Assembly: GCA_030430385.1 (NCBI GenBank)
Contig: JAUIFO010000007.1
Location: forward strand, 124,001 to 188,000
Source: Bacteroidia bacterium
GTDB taxonomy: Bacteria > Bacteroidota > Bacteroidia > Flavobacteriales > Flavobacteriaceae
DNA: 64,000 bases
Direction of reading: 5' to 3'
Part shown: positions 41,639 through 51,800 of the stretch, one piece after another
How the letters are laid out: each line of letters begins with the position of its first letter
Position numbering within the stretch: position 1 is the stretch's first letter
Notes under the pieces: model-generated
What the model saw: the letters and a program-made list of their open reading frames with translations, nothing else
Told to the model about the DNA's origin: nothing
Database searches by the model: none
Program-made: the position numbers and the translations under genes

Positions 41639-43465
41639 ATGAAGTTAATTCTAAAACTATTCCTCTTTTTTAGTGTAACCATTGGAGTTGCTCAAAATCA
41701 ATTTACATATTGGTTTAGTATTCCAAACACGTCTAAAGTACCATTAGTAGAACAAAAACAAAATGAAGTTTTACTTGATTTTAATGACAAAACTTTGAAT
41801 TCGTTATTTTCTAAATACACAATTTATAGTTTTAAGGCTTCATTTCCGACTTCCAAGACACCTTACTTACAGACTATGTACGAAATGGAGATTGATAATG
41901 TTAAGTTGATTAATGAAATATTAGGTAAACATTCAAGCATTTTTTTAAATATAGAAGATAAACCAGAACTTCAGTTGCTCTATATTCCAAATGATTTTGG
42001 AACAAATGGTGGAGTTCTTTTTGAACAAGAGGAATTAAATTATATAAGGGCTCCAGAAACTTGGGATTTGTTAACAATAGGAAACCCTAATATTGAACTA
42101 GGTATTTCCGAAAGTGTTAATATATCTCATGAAGATTTGATAGGACAATCTGATGTTTTAAGTGGATCCAGTAGTACATATAATGGTCATGGAACGAGTG
42201 TTTCTTTATTTGCTGGAGCTAGATCAAATAATAGTACTGGTATAGCTTCTATAGGTCATGATTGTTTTATCAGAAGTAAATCAGGAGGAACCAATGCGGT
42301 CATTCAACTTGCTCAATCAGGAGTAAAGGTTATTAATATGAGTTGGGGAAGTTGCAATCTGACACAACACTCTATAAATATTAGACAAATGGCAATGGAT
42401 GAAGCTTATGAAAATGGTGCTGTTCTTATTGCCGCTGCTGGAAATGGAGCTTTTAGTTGTTCTAGTTTAGGTGCTGGTGCATACCATTATCCTGCGGCGA
42501 ATAACCATGTCATTGCTGTAACAGTAGTAGGTCATTTGTATGAATTAAATGATCCAGATCCTACGCATAATAACCAAAAAGATAGATTTGAAGCTGTTGG
42601 TAACACTTATCCATCTACAACACACAATGATATGGTAGATATTGCTGCTCCTGGAAGATATGTTCTAACACAAACTCAAGGTCAACCAACAGGTACATAT
42701 TCTTATGGAGGTGGTACATCTTATGCAGCACCTATTGTTACTGGAACTGTTGGATTGATGCTAGATATGAATTATTGTATTGATCAAGAGGAAATTGAAA
42801 CTATATTAAAACTAACCTCTCGGAAAATAGATCACTTAAGTGTCAATCAAGCATTTTATGGAGAAATTGGTTCTGGTGTTCTAGATTCATATGAAGCTGT
42901 AAATATGGCAAACGAAATGGCAAAAAGCTTTGGAACAGTTGAAGTCAAAGATAGAGTGTTGTACAGATGGAACTACAAGTTGGAAACAGCTCCATATGAG
43001 ATAAAAATGACTAATAATGACGTCACTGGAAATGCTATTTTGAATTTTAAAGCTAGGAACAATATTGAAATATTAAGTGGTGATTATTACCCTCAATCTG
43101 GTGGGTATATAGAATTGCAAATTGATGAAACCCTAGCTTTAGATTGTCCTCCTCCTCCTCCTCCTGCAAGTAGGAAGTCTAATCTGGATACCAATGATAA
43201 GTTGAATAAAAAGAAAATAGAATATAAAATTGTTCCAACTTTAGTAGAGTCTTTCATTGAAATTATAGCTAATGATCTATCAATTAAGAATGTTTCAAAT
43301 GTCAAAGTATTTAATTTATTTGGTATTGAAGTCATATCAAAAAATAAGTTTGATAACGATGAGATTCGGTTAAATATGGAAACACTAAATGAAGGTATTT
43401 ACCTTGTTAAACTTTATAATCTTAAAGGAGAAACAATTCATACCCAAAAAATAATAAAAAAGTAA
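41639..43465 (+). CDS. S8 (subtilisin-like) peptidase with T9SS type A sorting domain; catalytic Asp not visible
   Basis: 608 aa. Signal peptide residues 1-18. The S8 domain retains the His motif NGHGTSVSLFAG (about 182-193), oxyanion Asn in IAAAGNGAF (about 263-271) and Ser motif GGGTSYAAPIVTGTVGLML (about 357-375). Where the family has V-I-D-T-G-x-x-x-x-H-x-D-L, this protein reads LGISESVNISHEDL (about 152-165), so Ser replaces the catalytic Asp. After a polyproline linker (residues 502-507) the last 80 residues (VKVFNLFGIEVIS, LNEGIYLVKLYNLKGETIHTQKIIKK) are a type A sorting domain. Likely a secreted surface protein; activity doubtful. Confidence 0.88.
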   Translation: MKLILKLFLFFSVTIGVAQNQFTYWFSIPNTSKVPLVEQKQNEVLLDFNDKTLNSLFSKYTIYSFKASFPTSKTPYLQTMYEMEIDNVKLINEILGKHSSIFLNIEDKPELQLLYIPNDFGTNGGVLFEQEELNYIRAPETWDLLTIGNPNIELGISESVNISHEDLIGQSDVLSGSSSTYNGHGTSVSLFAGARSNNSTGIASIGHDCFIRSKSGGTNAVIQLAQSGVKVINMSWGSCNLTQHSINIRQMAMDEAYENGAVLIAAAGNGAFSCSSLGAGAYHYPAANNHVIAVTVVGHLYELNDPDPTHNNQKDRFEAVGNTYPSTTHNDMVDIAAPGRYVLTQTQGQPTGTYSYGGGTSYAAPIVTGTVGLMLDMNYCIDQEEIETILKLTSRKIDHLSVNQAFYGEIGSGVLDSYEAVNMANEMAKSFGTVEVKDRVLYRWNYKLETAPYEIKMTNNDVTGNAILNFKARNNIEILSGDYYPQSGGYIELQIDETLALDCPPPPPPASRKSNLDTNDKLNKKKIEYKIVPTLVESFIEIIANDLSIKNVSNVKVFNLFGIEVISKNKFDNDEIRLNMETLNEGIYLVKLYNLKGETIHTQKIIKK

Positions 43466-43475
43466 TCTGAAACTC

Positions 43476-43508
43476 AAAAGGGAATCTTACTAAAGGTTCC
43501 CTTTTTTA
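43476..43508. terminator. bidirectional terminator between convergent genes
   Basis: AAAAGGGAATCTT (43476-43488), loop ACTA, AAGGTTCCCTTTT (43493-43505): a 13-bp stem with one G-U pair, with T runs on the plus strand. It serves the subtilase operon and lies at the end of the convergent glycosyltransferase gene. Confidence 0.9.
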
Positions 43509-44396
43509 TTTTTTTAAATCTTTATAGCACATATAACTTATTCTGTATAACTGTAACAATAGCATTGAAGGGGTTTTACCTATCAAGTTGTTTTGAAGTG
43601 AGGGTTTAAATTGTTTGAATAACAATGAGAATAAACCTGTTAATCTAAAACGCTTCAGTTTTATGAATAACTTCAGTAAGTCATTTTGATGATTAGGAAT
43701 GGCATCGTTTTTATACAGTTTTAAAAGTGTTTCAGCGGCTTGTTCTTTTTTTCTTAAATAGGTTTCACTGGTTTCAATGCCTAAATGATAGACTTCATTA
43801 TCAATGTGGAATACCTTCGCTTTAGACATTTTTAAAAGTGCTCCAAAGAAATTATCATAACCATAACCTTTGTGTTTGATCTTCGAATTCAATGCTAAAA
43901 ACAATGCTTTTTTTATGATGAAATTTGCCGAAATAATCACCTTGTAAGGTTTCTGGTTGCGTTTTGCAGCAAGAACTTGCTCATGCGTTTTTCCATAGGT
44001 CCATCGCAACCTATAGTCTTGTTCTGGAGCAGTATCATAATAAGCAAAACCTCCATAGATCGCATCATAATTGGCGTCTGTAAGATTGAGATATTTTTGA
44101 ATGTAGTCTTGAGACTTTGGCAAGACGTCTGCATCTAAAAATAACAACCAATCGTAAGTGGCTTGTTCTGCTAAGTGCTGTCTGGCTTGAATGCGACCAA
44201 CATTAATGGGATGAATGGTATAAGTTGTGTGTTTTAAAGCGCTTACAACTTGATTTTTTTTAGAGTAGACTTCAGAAGAATGGTCATCAAAACAAATGAT
44301 TTCAAATGGAATATTGCACAATTCTAATTGCGTATGAAGATTTGTGACAAGGTCGACAATATGATAATTGTAAACAGGAATTAATACCGAAATCAT
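43506..44396 (-). CDS. glycosyltransferase family 2
   Basis: 296 aa. MISVLIPVYNYHIVDLVTNLHTQLELCNIPFEIICFDDHSSE and DWLLFLDADVLPKSQDYI show the GT2 fold and D-x-D site (about residue 92). A second half with GYGYDNFFGALLKMSKAKVFHID is the acceptor region used by many flavobacterial surface-glycan enzymes. It reads towards the subtilase gene and is divergent from the 2OG oxygenase gene. Confidence 0.92.
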   Translation of the reverse strand: MISVLIPVYNYHIVDLVTNLHTQLELCNIPFEIICFDDHSSEVYSKKNQVVSALKHTTYTIHPINVGRIQARQHLAEQATYDWLLFLDADVLPKSQDYIQKYLNLTDANYDAIYGGFAYYDTAPEQDYRLRWTYGKTHEQVLAAKRNQKPYKVIISANFIIKKALFLALNSKIKHKGYGYDNFFGALLKMSKAKVFHIDNEVYHLGIETSETYLRKKEQAAETLLKLYKNDAIPNHQNDLLKLFIKLKRFRLTGLFSLLFKQFKPSLQNNLIGKTPSMLLLQLYRISYMCYKDLKK

Positions 44397-44451
44397 TACT
44401 GCTAAAATAAGAATTAAAAGCGTTACATTGCAGTTATAAATGCTGCATCTT

Positions 44452-45273
44452 ATGGAACGCTTTAATCGCGAAAATATTTCAGAGCTTATTTATGATCGCC
44501 TCAAAGAAAAAGAGGCGGAATTAAAGCAAGCATATCAGGCATCTAAACATCATATAGGTTATTTTTTTATCGATGATGTCTTGCCTGAAGCTTTAGCAAA
44601 GCAATGCTATGAGGTGTTTCCTAAGCCGTCTGAAATGCGATGTCTTAAAAGCATTCGAGAGTATAAATATGTGTCGGCTCAAATGGATGCACATCATCAG
44701 CTTTTAGAAGAGGTTATTTATGCGTTTCAAGATGAGAAGATCGTGAAATTTATTGGTGAGATTTGTGAGATACCAGCTTTATATGCTGACAACTCTTTAT
44801 ATGCTGGAGGCTTATCTTTAATGGCTAAAGACAATTTTTTAAATCCGCATTTAGACAATTCTCACGATGCCGAACGTGAGCGTTGGCGTGTGCTCAATCT
44901 TTTGTATTATGTGACTCCAGATTGGCATGCTGATAATGGAGGTCATCTTGAAGTCTGGCCTGATGGTCCAAAAAAAGAGCCTGTTGTGATCGAGAGTAAA
45001 TTTAACCGACTCGCTATTATGGCAACGCATGATACCTCATGGCATTCGGTTAACAAAGTTCAGGTTGATCGAAGTCGATGTTGTATTTCTAATTATTATT
45101 TTAGCGACACACCTTTAAAGGATACAGATAGGTTTCATGTAACTAAGTTTAGAGGCCGACCAGGAGATACTGTTACTAATATCATTCTAGATTTAGATGC
45201 TAATGTGCGCATGCTTGTGCGAAAGATTTTCAAAAAAGGGATTCGTAAAAATCCGCATGTTTATAAGAAGTAA
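44452..45273 (+). CDS. 2-oxoglutarate/Fe(II)-dependent oxygenase (prolyl 4-hydroxylase-like)
   Basis: About 273 aa; the start at 44452 (MERFNRENISELIYDRL) is preferred, but an ATG at 44440 is in frame. The facial triad is HLDNSHD (His and Asp, about residues 133-135) and the distal His in ATHDTSWHSVNKV (about residue 197), followed by the Arg of DRSRCCISNYYF that binds 2-oxoglutarate. The GGHLEVWPDGP loop is typical of the 2OG-FeII_Oxy_3 family. Within this locus it probably hydroxylates a sugar or lipid-linked intermediate (inference). Confidence 0.87.
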   Translation: MERFNRENISELIYDRLKEKEAELKQAYQASKHHIGYFFIDDVLPEALAKQCYEVFPKPSEMRCLKSIREYKYVSAQMDAHHQLLEEVIYAFQDEKIVKFIGEICEIPALYADNSLYAGGLSLMAKDNFLNPHLDNSHDAERERWRVLNLLYYVTPDWHADNGGHLEVWPDGPKKEPVVIESKFNRLAIMATHDTSWHSVNKVQVDRSRCCISNYYFSDTPLKDTDRFHVTKFRGRPGDTVTNIILDLDANVRMLVRKIFKKGIRKNPHVYKK

Positions 45274-45279
45274 ACTAAC

Positions 45280-45310
45280 GATGTCACCTCAAGCGTAGTC
45301 AATAAATCAA
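45280..45310. repeat. degenerate palindromic repeat
   Basis: TGTCACCTCAAGCGTAGTCA and AATAAATCAA correspond loosely to the copy at 16096-16124 (GTCATTTCTAGCGAAGTCGAGAAATC). Located between convergent genes. Confidence 0.4.
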
Positions 45311-45322
45311 AGCAAGTCTAAT

Positions 45323-46216
45323 TCAATTAAACTGCTTCTTATTGCCTTCAAATTTTAAATACGGATTGTCTAATACGTAGGCTTTACGATCACGTTTTAA
45401 TTCAGATCGATAAGGATGATCCAATACATGAAAATAATACAATTGCTTTACCCAATTTGCATTTCTAAAGATGCGTTGGTTCTCAAAAAAACGATGGTAG
45501 CTTATTTCTCGCATCGCTTCTTCAGCATTAAATTCTTCAATAGCTAACAATTCACCACATTTACTATTGTGATGCGGCATAAATATATCATCAAGATATA
45601 CGAATGTTAATGGTAAAAAAAGAGTCGCTTCAAACTTAAATAGTTCAAGAACATCTTTTGTTGAGCTGTAATAATCAACATCAATAGTAACAAATCCTAT
45701 TGGGTTTGCTTCAGATATAGACGAAAGGAATTTAGAGATGTTTGCCTTTATTGGTCCATATATGATAGTCGCTTTGCCTTTTATTTTTTCTTCAAGAAGG
45801 TCTTTATTCATCGGAAAATCTCCAGTGTTGTAATATTCAGGATGATCTCTATAGTCTTTTGGCTCAGGCATACCTGTTCCAGTGTCAAATCCGTAAATAT
45901 GAATTTTGATTCCAGTTATTTTGGTAACTTTCTCTGCAATAGCAATCATATTCATTAAACCAGCACCATTGGCTACACCAAATTCAATGATAGTAATTTC
46001 AGAAAGCCCTCTAAGTTTAGCTTGATCTGCAGCATGCAAAATACCAAAAGCGTGTTGCGGACGTACTACCAAATCATACGCAACTTTTTTTCGAAAAGAG
46101 CCAAATAACAACACAAAAATCGCCATAAAGTTTAAATGAAATGGCTCAGTCAAGCGCTGTTTGAATAACTTATTCCAACTATTTTTTTGAGATAGACGTT
46201 TTAATACGAAGCCCAT
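45323..46216 (-). CDS. class I SAM-dependent methyltransferase
   Basis: 297 aa. ITIIEFGVANGAGLMNMIAIAEKVTKITGIKIHIYGFDTGTGMPEP is the SAM-binding region (about residues 80-125), and FVTIDVDYYSSTKDVLELF is the motif IV/V region with the metal-type Asp pair resembling TylF-like macrocin O-methyltransferases. A sugar O-methyltransferase is plausible. It is single and divergent from the beta-helix gene. Confidence 0.83.
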   Translation of the reverse strand: MGFVLKRLSQKNSWNKLFKQRLTEPFHLNFMAIFVLLFGSFRKKVAYDLVVRPQHAFGILHAADQAKLRGLSEITIIEFGVANGAGLMNMIAIAEKVTKITGIKIHIYGFDTGTGMPEPKDYRDHPEYYNTGDFPMNKDLLEEKIKGKATIIYGPIKANISKFLSSISEANPIGFVTIDVDYYSSTKDVLELFKFEATLFLPLTFVYLDDIFMPHHNSKCGELLAIEEFNAEEAMREISYHRFFENQRIFRNANWVKQLYYFHVLDHPYRSELKRDRKAYVLDNPYLKFEGNKKQFN

Positions 46217-46323
46217 AAAATGCTTTAAGTTTATCCAAAGCTAAAACAATAATTTATATTTGAAACTGTATACTAATCTATTTATAACTTTATTTTTGGT
46301 ACAATAATTGGCTCTATCAATTT

Positions 46324-47952
46324 ATGAAACGCATATTATTACATATACTATTACTCATTTTTTCTGTACCTGCAATGGCGCAAGAAGTGTTTCATGTATT
46401 TCCACCTGATCATTCTGTATCACCTGGCTCCGAAAATGGCGATGGCTCATTAACACGTCCATGGGATTTGCAAACAGCCTTAAGTCAATCGACTGAGGTC
46501 GTCAATTCTGGAGATACCATTTGGATTCATGAAGGAATATACAATGGTAGATTTGTATCTAAGCTCAAAAGTCTTGAACCAAATAAATTCATTACTGTTT
46601 CAGCTTTTAAAGATGATAAAGTGATTTTAAATGGAAATGTAAATTCTACAAGAAATACTGTTTTAGAGGTTGCTGGACCACAGGTCATTTTTAAGAATTT
46701 TGAAATTACTTGGCTTGCTGATTTTTCTAGAGATGAAAATGATAGTAATTTTCAAGTTTGTAGTGGTATACGACATTTAAAAGGCGCAGATTGTAGGTTT
46801 TATAATCTTAATATTCACGATAATCCTGGACTTGGGATTGGCTCATGGAAGCATGCTGAAGGAACTATAATCGAAAATTGCCTTATCTATAATAATGGGT
46901 TTATGTCCAAAGATGGTCGAGGTAGAGGAGAAGGGATTTATGTTCAAAATAAAAGCGATAAAACACGACTCATAAAAAATAATATCATTTTTAATAATTA
47001 TTACAAAGGGATTGAAGTTTGGTCTGCGGGAAAACGTTCGTCATATGAGTTTGTGAAGCACATTACCTTAGAAGGAAATATCATTTTTAATAGCGGAAAC
47101 CCTTCAGGATGGTTTTTTGATAATACTATTATTGCGTCAAATGATAAGAATGGTGTTAACATCGCTAAACATATTAAGGTTATTGATAATGTGTTCTATC
47201 ACAACACGAGACAACCTAATGGACATATTTATGGTGATGCGCCTTCATTGACCATTGGTTTTATTAAACGCGCTCCTGTTGAAGATGTGATTGTTGATAA
47301 TAATGTGATTGTTGGAGGTTTCAACGGGTTGAGAATCTTGTATTCTAAGACCTTACAATTCTCTAATAATAAAATTCATACTGGAATAGTTCAAGTTGCT
47401 CCAACTATTACTGAACATTATGAAGGCTGGAATTTTAACTCTAATGTGATTTACAGTTCACTCACAAAACCTTACAGAATTCCTAGAGTCAAAAATTATG
47501 CATTAAAAGATTGGACAGAGACCTTTCAGTTAGATCGTGATAGCAAGTTGTTTCCTATTGAAGATTTTACTTTAGATCCAATTTTAAGAGTATCGAAACA
47601 TAGTCAAAATGTAAATAAATTTAATGTGGCTTTATTTAATACTGAAGGCAGTTCAGTTCAAGTTGATTTCTCCTCATATCGTATTGATGCTGGCACAAGT
47701 TATACCATCTATGATGTTGAAAATCAAAAGAAAGTATTGAAAACAGGCGTTTTATCTGAAGATGGATATCTAAATATTCCAATGCAATTACACGAATTTG
47801 AAAAACCACTGCATAATGAAAAAGCCATTAAAACAATAGCTAATTTTGGTGTTTTTGTTGTAGAATTTGATACACAAGAAGTAGAAGATCCTTCACCTGA
47901 AGATAAACGTGATAATTTCTTTACAAGGTTTTGGAAATGGCTCGGTTTTTAG
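46324..47952 (+). CDS. secreted right-handed parallel beta-helix protein
   Basis: 542 aa. Signal peptide residues 1-20 (cut after AMA or AQE). SENGDGSLTRPWDLQTALSQ and GDTIWIHEGIYNGRF form the DUF1565-like N-cap used by pectate-lyase-fold proteins; repeated N-x-I-x-N-N coils (ENCLIYNNGF, KNNIIFNNYYKGIEVWSAG, VDNNVIVGGFNGLRI, SNNKIHTG) make the helix. A small C-terminal beta domain and a positively charged tail follow. It might be a polysaccharide lyase or epimerase, but no catalytic set is recognisable. Confidence 0.83.
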   Translation: MKRILLHILLLIFSVPAMAQEVFHVFPPDHSVSPGSENGDGSLTRPWDLQTALSQSTEVVNSGDTIWIHEGIYNGRFVSKLKSLEPNKFITVSAFKDDKVILNGNVNSTRNTVLEVAGPQVIFKNFEITWLADFSRDENDSNFQVCSGIRHLKGADCRFYNLNIHDNPGLGIGSWKHAEGTIIENCLIYNNGFMSKDGRGRGEGIYVQNKSDKTRLIKNNIIFNNYYKGIEVWSAGKRSSYEFVKHITLEGNIIFNSGNPSGWFFDNTIIASNDKNGVNIAKHIKVIDNVFYHNTRQPNGHIYGDAPSLTIGFIKRAPVEDVIVDNNVIVGGFNGLRILYSKTLQFSNNKIHTGIVQVAPTITEHYEGWNFNSNVIYSSLTKPYRIPRVKNYALKDWTETFQLDRDSKLFPIEDFTLDPILRVSKHSQNVNKFNVALFNTEGSSVQVDFSSYRIDAGTSYTIYDVENQKKVLKTGVLSEDGYLNIPMQLHEFEKPLHNEKAIKTIANFGVFVVEFDTQEVEDPSPEDKRDNFFTRFWKWLGF

Positions 47953-48632
47953 TTTTTACGTTGCACGACTTCAAACACTTTGTTTTCGTCACATTTTAAT
48001 GTCTTACTTGGGTATTTTAACAACAAGGCATAATCATGAGTTGCCATCAAAATGGTACGTCCGTTGTTGTTAATGTCACGTAAAACTTCCATGACCTCAA
48101 TACTGGTTTGCGGATCTAAATTACCAGTTGGCTCATCGGCTAAGATAAGTTCAGGTTCATTTAATAAGGCTCTGGCTATAGCGATGCGTTGTTGTTCACC
48201 TCCAGATAATTCATGCGGAAATTTAAACCCTTTGGTTTTCATACCTACTTTATCTAAGACAGCTTCAATGCGCTCAGCAATTTTTGCTTTCTCTTTCCAT
48301 CCTGTAGCTTTCAGTACAAATTCAAGATTGCCATTGATGGTTCGGTCAGGTAATAATTTAAAATCCTGAAACACAATACCAAGCTTGCGTCTTAAAAACG
48401 GAATGTCTTTCTCTTTTAAGGTTCTTAAGTTGTAATCTACAATGTGACCTTCACCTTCAGTTAACTCTAAATCGCCATAAAGGGTTTTCATAAAACTACT
48501 TTTTCCACTTCCTGTCTTTCCTATTAAATATACAAAATCACCTTTGCTCATTTCAATATTAACATTAGACAAGACCATATTATCACCTTGATAAATTGTG
48601 GCATCCTTAAGTTGTAAAATAGTTTCAGACAT
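47949..48632 (-). CDS. ftsE: cell division ATP-binding protein FtsE
   Basis: ABC-type ATPase of 227 aa which with FtsX regulates peptidoglycan amidases at the septum. Walker A is GKTGSGKSS (about residues 38-46), signature LSGGEQQRIAIARALL, Walker B LILADEPTGNLD, H-loop MATHDYALL. RKLGIVFQDFKLLPDRTI matches FtsE. FtsX is not adjacent in this window, so LolD-like or other roles cannot be fully excluded. It overlaps the beta-helix gene 3' end by 4 bp. Confidence 0.92.
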   Translation of the reverse strand: MSETILQLKDATIYQGDNMVLSNVNIEMSKGDFVYLIGKTGSGKSSFMKTLYGDLELTEGEGHIVDYNLRTLKEKDIPFLRRKLGIVFQDFKLLPDRTINGNLEFVLKATGWKEKAKIAERIEAVLDKVGMKTKGFKFPHELSGGEQQRIAIARALLNEPELILADEPTGNLDPQTSIEVMEVLRDINNNGRTILMATHDYALLLKYPSKTLKCDENKVFEVVQRKN

Positions 48633-48839
48633 AGCGTGCTCGTAAACTAAGAGTTATAAAATGTAAATGTATCATAAAAAACAATCATTTTCGAATTTTC
48701 AAAAATCAAATTCTAAAATAGCAAACCTATGCTGCTCATTTTCAAAACGGAAACTGTAACAGAATCTTGTTCAAAAGGTCTTTTAATAACTATGTGCATA
48801 ATTATAGCACGATTATTGCGTTATAGAAATGAGATAAAT

Positions 48840-48847
48840 TATTTTTG
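48840..48847 (+). promoter_or_regulatory. -7 box of the TPR/barrel operon
   Basis: TATTTTTG fits TAnnTTTG, 23 bp before the ATG at 48871. The 238-bp gap between ftsE and this operon contains no other feature I can support. Confidence 0.55.
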
Positions 48848-48870
48848 GCATCAATTAAAAATCGAACCTA

Positions 48871-51800
48871 ATGACTTTCAAAAAACGGAGTGTCCTGCTT
48901 ACTTTTTTGTTGTGTAGCTACTTTATTTCAGCACAGCAATCTGCAACTTATACAAGTGATTTAGTTGATTATCAAAAGGCACTTACGCTTTATAATAATA
49001 AACAGTATCAAGCAGCGCAATCTTTGTTTGAAACGATCAAAAAAGAAGCTCCAAATGAAACCTTAGAATCTAATTGCGCCTATTATATTGCCAATTGTGC
49101 TGTGCGCTTAAATCAGAGAAATGCTGATGATCTGGTACAAGACTTTGTAGACGATTATCCAACCAGCACAAAACGAAATACAGCGTTTATTGATGTAGCT
49201 AATTACTATTTTAATAATAACAAATTTGCCTATGCCAGAAAATGGTATGATAAAGTTGATGAAAATAGTGTCCCAGTAAAAGAGCGCGATCAATTCAATT
49301 TTAATTATGGGTATTGCCTGTATGCAACAGATGATCAAAATGGTGCGAATAAGTATTTAAATCGCGTGGTTAATTCAAAAGAATATGGCTCGCAAGCAAA
49401 ATACTATATTGGTTTTATGGCTTATGAAGGTGACGATTACGATACTGCTACCGAATATTTTGATCAAGTTAGTGATCAGGATAAATACAAAGAAAAGCTG
49501 TCGTATTATCAAGCCGACTTAAATTTTAAACTTGGGAAGTTTCAAAAAGCTATCGATCTTGCTTTGGAGCAATTAGATAAAAGTTCTCCTCAGGAAACTT
49601 CAGAATTGTCAAAGATAATTGGTGAAAGTTACTTCAATCTAGAACAATACGTAGAAGCTATTCCTTATCTAAAAGCGTATAAAGGGAAAAGGGGTCGTTG
49701 GAACAATACCGATTATTACCAACTAGGATATGCTTACTACAAACAAAATGATTTTGATAGTGCTATTTCAGAGTTTAATAAGATCATTAATGGTAACAAT
49801 GCTGTAGCTCAAAATGCGTATTACCATTTAGGTGAAAGCTATATCAATTTAGACAAAAAACAAGAAGCGTTAAATGCTTTTAGAAATGCATCTCAAATGG
49901 ATTATGATGCGCAAATTCAGGAAGATGCTTGGTTAAATTATGCAAAGATTAGCTATGATATTGGAAACCCATACCAATCGGTTCCTGAAGTCTTATCGGC
50001 ATACTTAGATGCTTATCCTCAAACCAGTTATAAAGACGAGATCGAATCTTTACTAATTGATTCCTATATCACTTCAAAAAACTACAAAGAAGCTTTAAAA
50101 CTCTTGAAAAATAAACGAAGTTTTGAAAATCGCTTAGCCTATCAAAAAGTGGCTTTTTACAGAGGTGTTGAAGTCTATAATGATGCTAACTTTTTGGAAG
50201 CTAAAGAGTTGTTTGATTGGTCTATTAAGGAAGCTAAGGACGGACTTTTTACTACTAGAGCTACCTTTTGGAAGGCTGAATGTGATTACCATTTGAGTAA
50301 TTTTGATGAGGCTCTAATTGGTTTTAAACAGTTTAAACAACAAAGTGAAGCTTCAGCGACTAACGAATATGCTAACATAGACTATAACATTGCATACACG
50401 TATTTTAAACTTAAAAAATACGATCAAGCGACTTCTAGCTTTCAATCGTTTATAACCAATCATAGCGACGACAAACTAAGACAAAATGACGCTTATCTCA
50501 GACTTGGCGATGGGTATTTTGTATCGTCAAATTATAACAAAGCCATTTCAGCTTATAAAGACGCTATGGCACTTAGTGAAATCGAATCAGATTATGCGGC
50601 TTTTCAAAAGGCAATGTGCTATGGTTATATTGGGCAAACCTCAACAAAAATAACAGACCTATCACAATTTATTTCAGAATATCAAAACTCTGCCTTACGT
50701 GACGATGCCATGTACGAGATTGGAAATTCTTATGTGAAGTCGAATCAAGTTGATAAAGCAATGAACGCGTATAATCAACTCATTACAGAGTACCCAAACA
50801 GCATTTTTATTTCAAAAGTATTGTTGCGCCAAGGCTTGTCCTATTACAATGCCAATGATAATGAACGTGCGCTTTCTAAATTTAAGAAAGTCGCGAAAGA
50901 TTTTCCATCTACTGGAGAAGCCAAACAAGCTGTGGCGACTGCAAGACTGATTTACATAGATCTTGGTCGCGTTGATGAATATGCCGCTTGGGTGAGAACC
51001 TTAGATTATGTTGAAGTTACTGATGCCGAATTAGATAATACTGCTTATCTCGCTGCCGAAAAACCATATCTAGAGAGTAATACAGATGAAGCTATCAAGC
51101 AGTTTAATAATTATTTGAATGCATTTCCAAATGGGATTCATGCGTTACAATCTCATTTTTATATCGCTGAATTATACTCAAAAAAAGAACTGCCTGAAAA
51201 CGCTAAACCTCATTATCAATATGTGGTTTCTAAACCTAAAGGTGAATTTACCGAGCAATCTCTAGTAAAGTTATCTCAAATTTATTTGAATGCTTCAAAT
51301 TGGACTAAAGCAATTCCGTTATTACTGCGTTTAGAAGCTAATGCAGATTATCCGCAAAATAAGATTTATGCACAATCTAACTTAATGAATGCGTACTACC
51401 AAACTGATGATTTTAATCAAGCATCTAGCTATGCAGAAAAAACCTTACAAAATTCTAATTTGGATGCTAAGGTGAAAAATGACGCACACATTATCGTCGC
51501 ACGATCTGCTATTAAACTTGGTGATGAAGCTAAAGCGAAAGCGGCTTATGCTAAAGTTGAAACCACAGCAAGTGGTGCGCTTGTTGCGGAAGCTTTGTAT
51601 TACAATGCCTATTTTAAAAATAAGGAAGGTAATTACGAAGCATCTAATAGTATTGTACAAAAGCTAGCTAAAGACTACAGTAGCTACAAGTATTATAGTG
51701 CTAAAGGGTTGATCGTTATGGCTAAAAACTTCTATGCCTTGGATGATGCATTTCAAGCGACTTATATTTTAGAAAGTGTGATATCTAATTTTTCACAGTT

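Noticed and set aside
43142..43162. CCT repeat run in the subtilase gene
   Set aside because: It encodes a polyproline linker before the sorting domain; a repeat-length phase switch is conceivable but nothing else in the sequence supports it.
48729..48917. 62-codon frame upstream of the TPR gene
   Set aside because: It overlaps the TPR gene start, lacks a plausible promoter or domain, and its codon use is not convincing.
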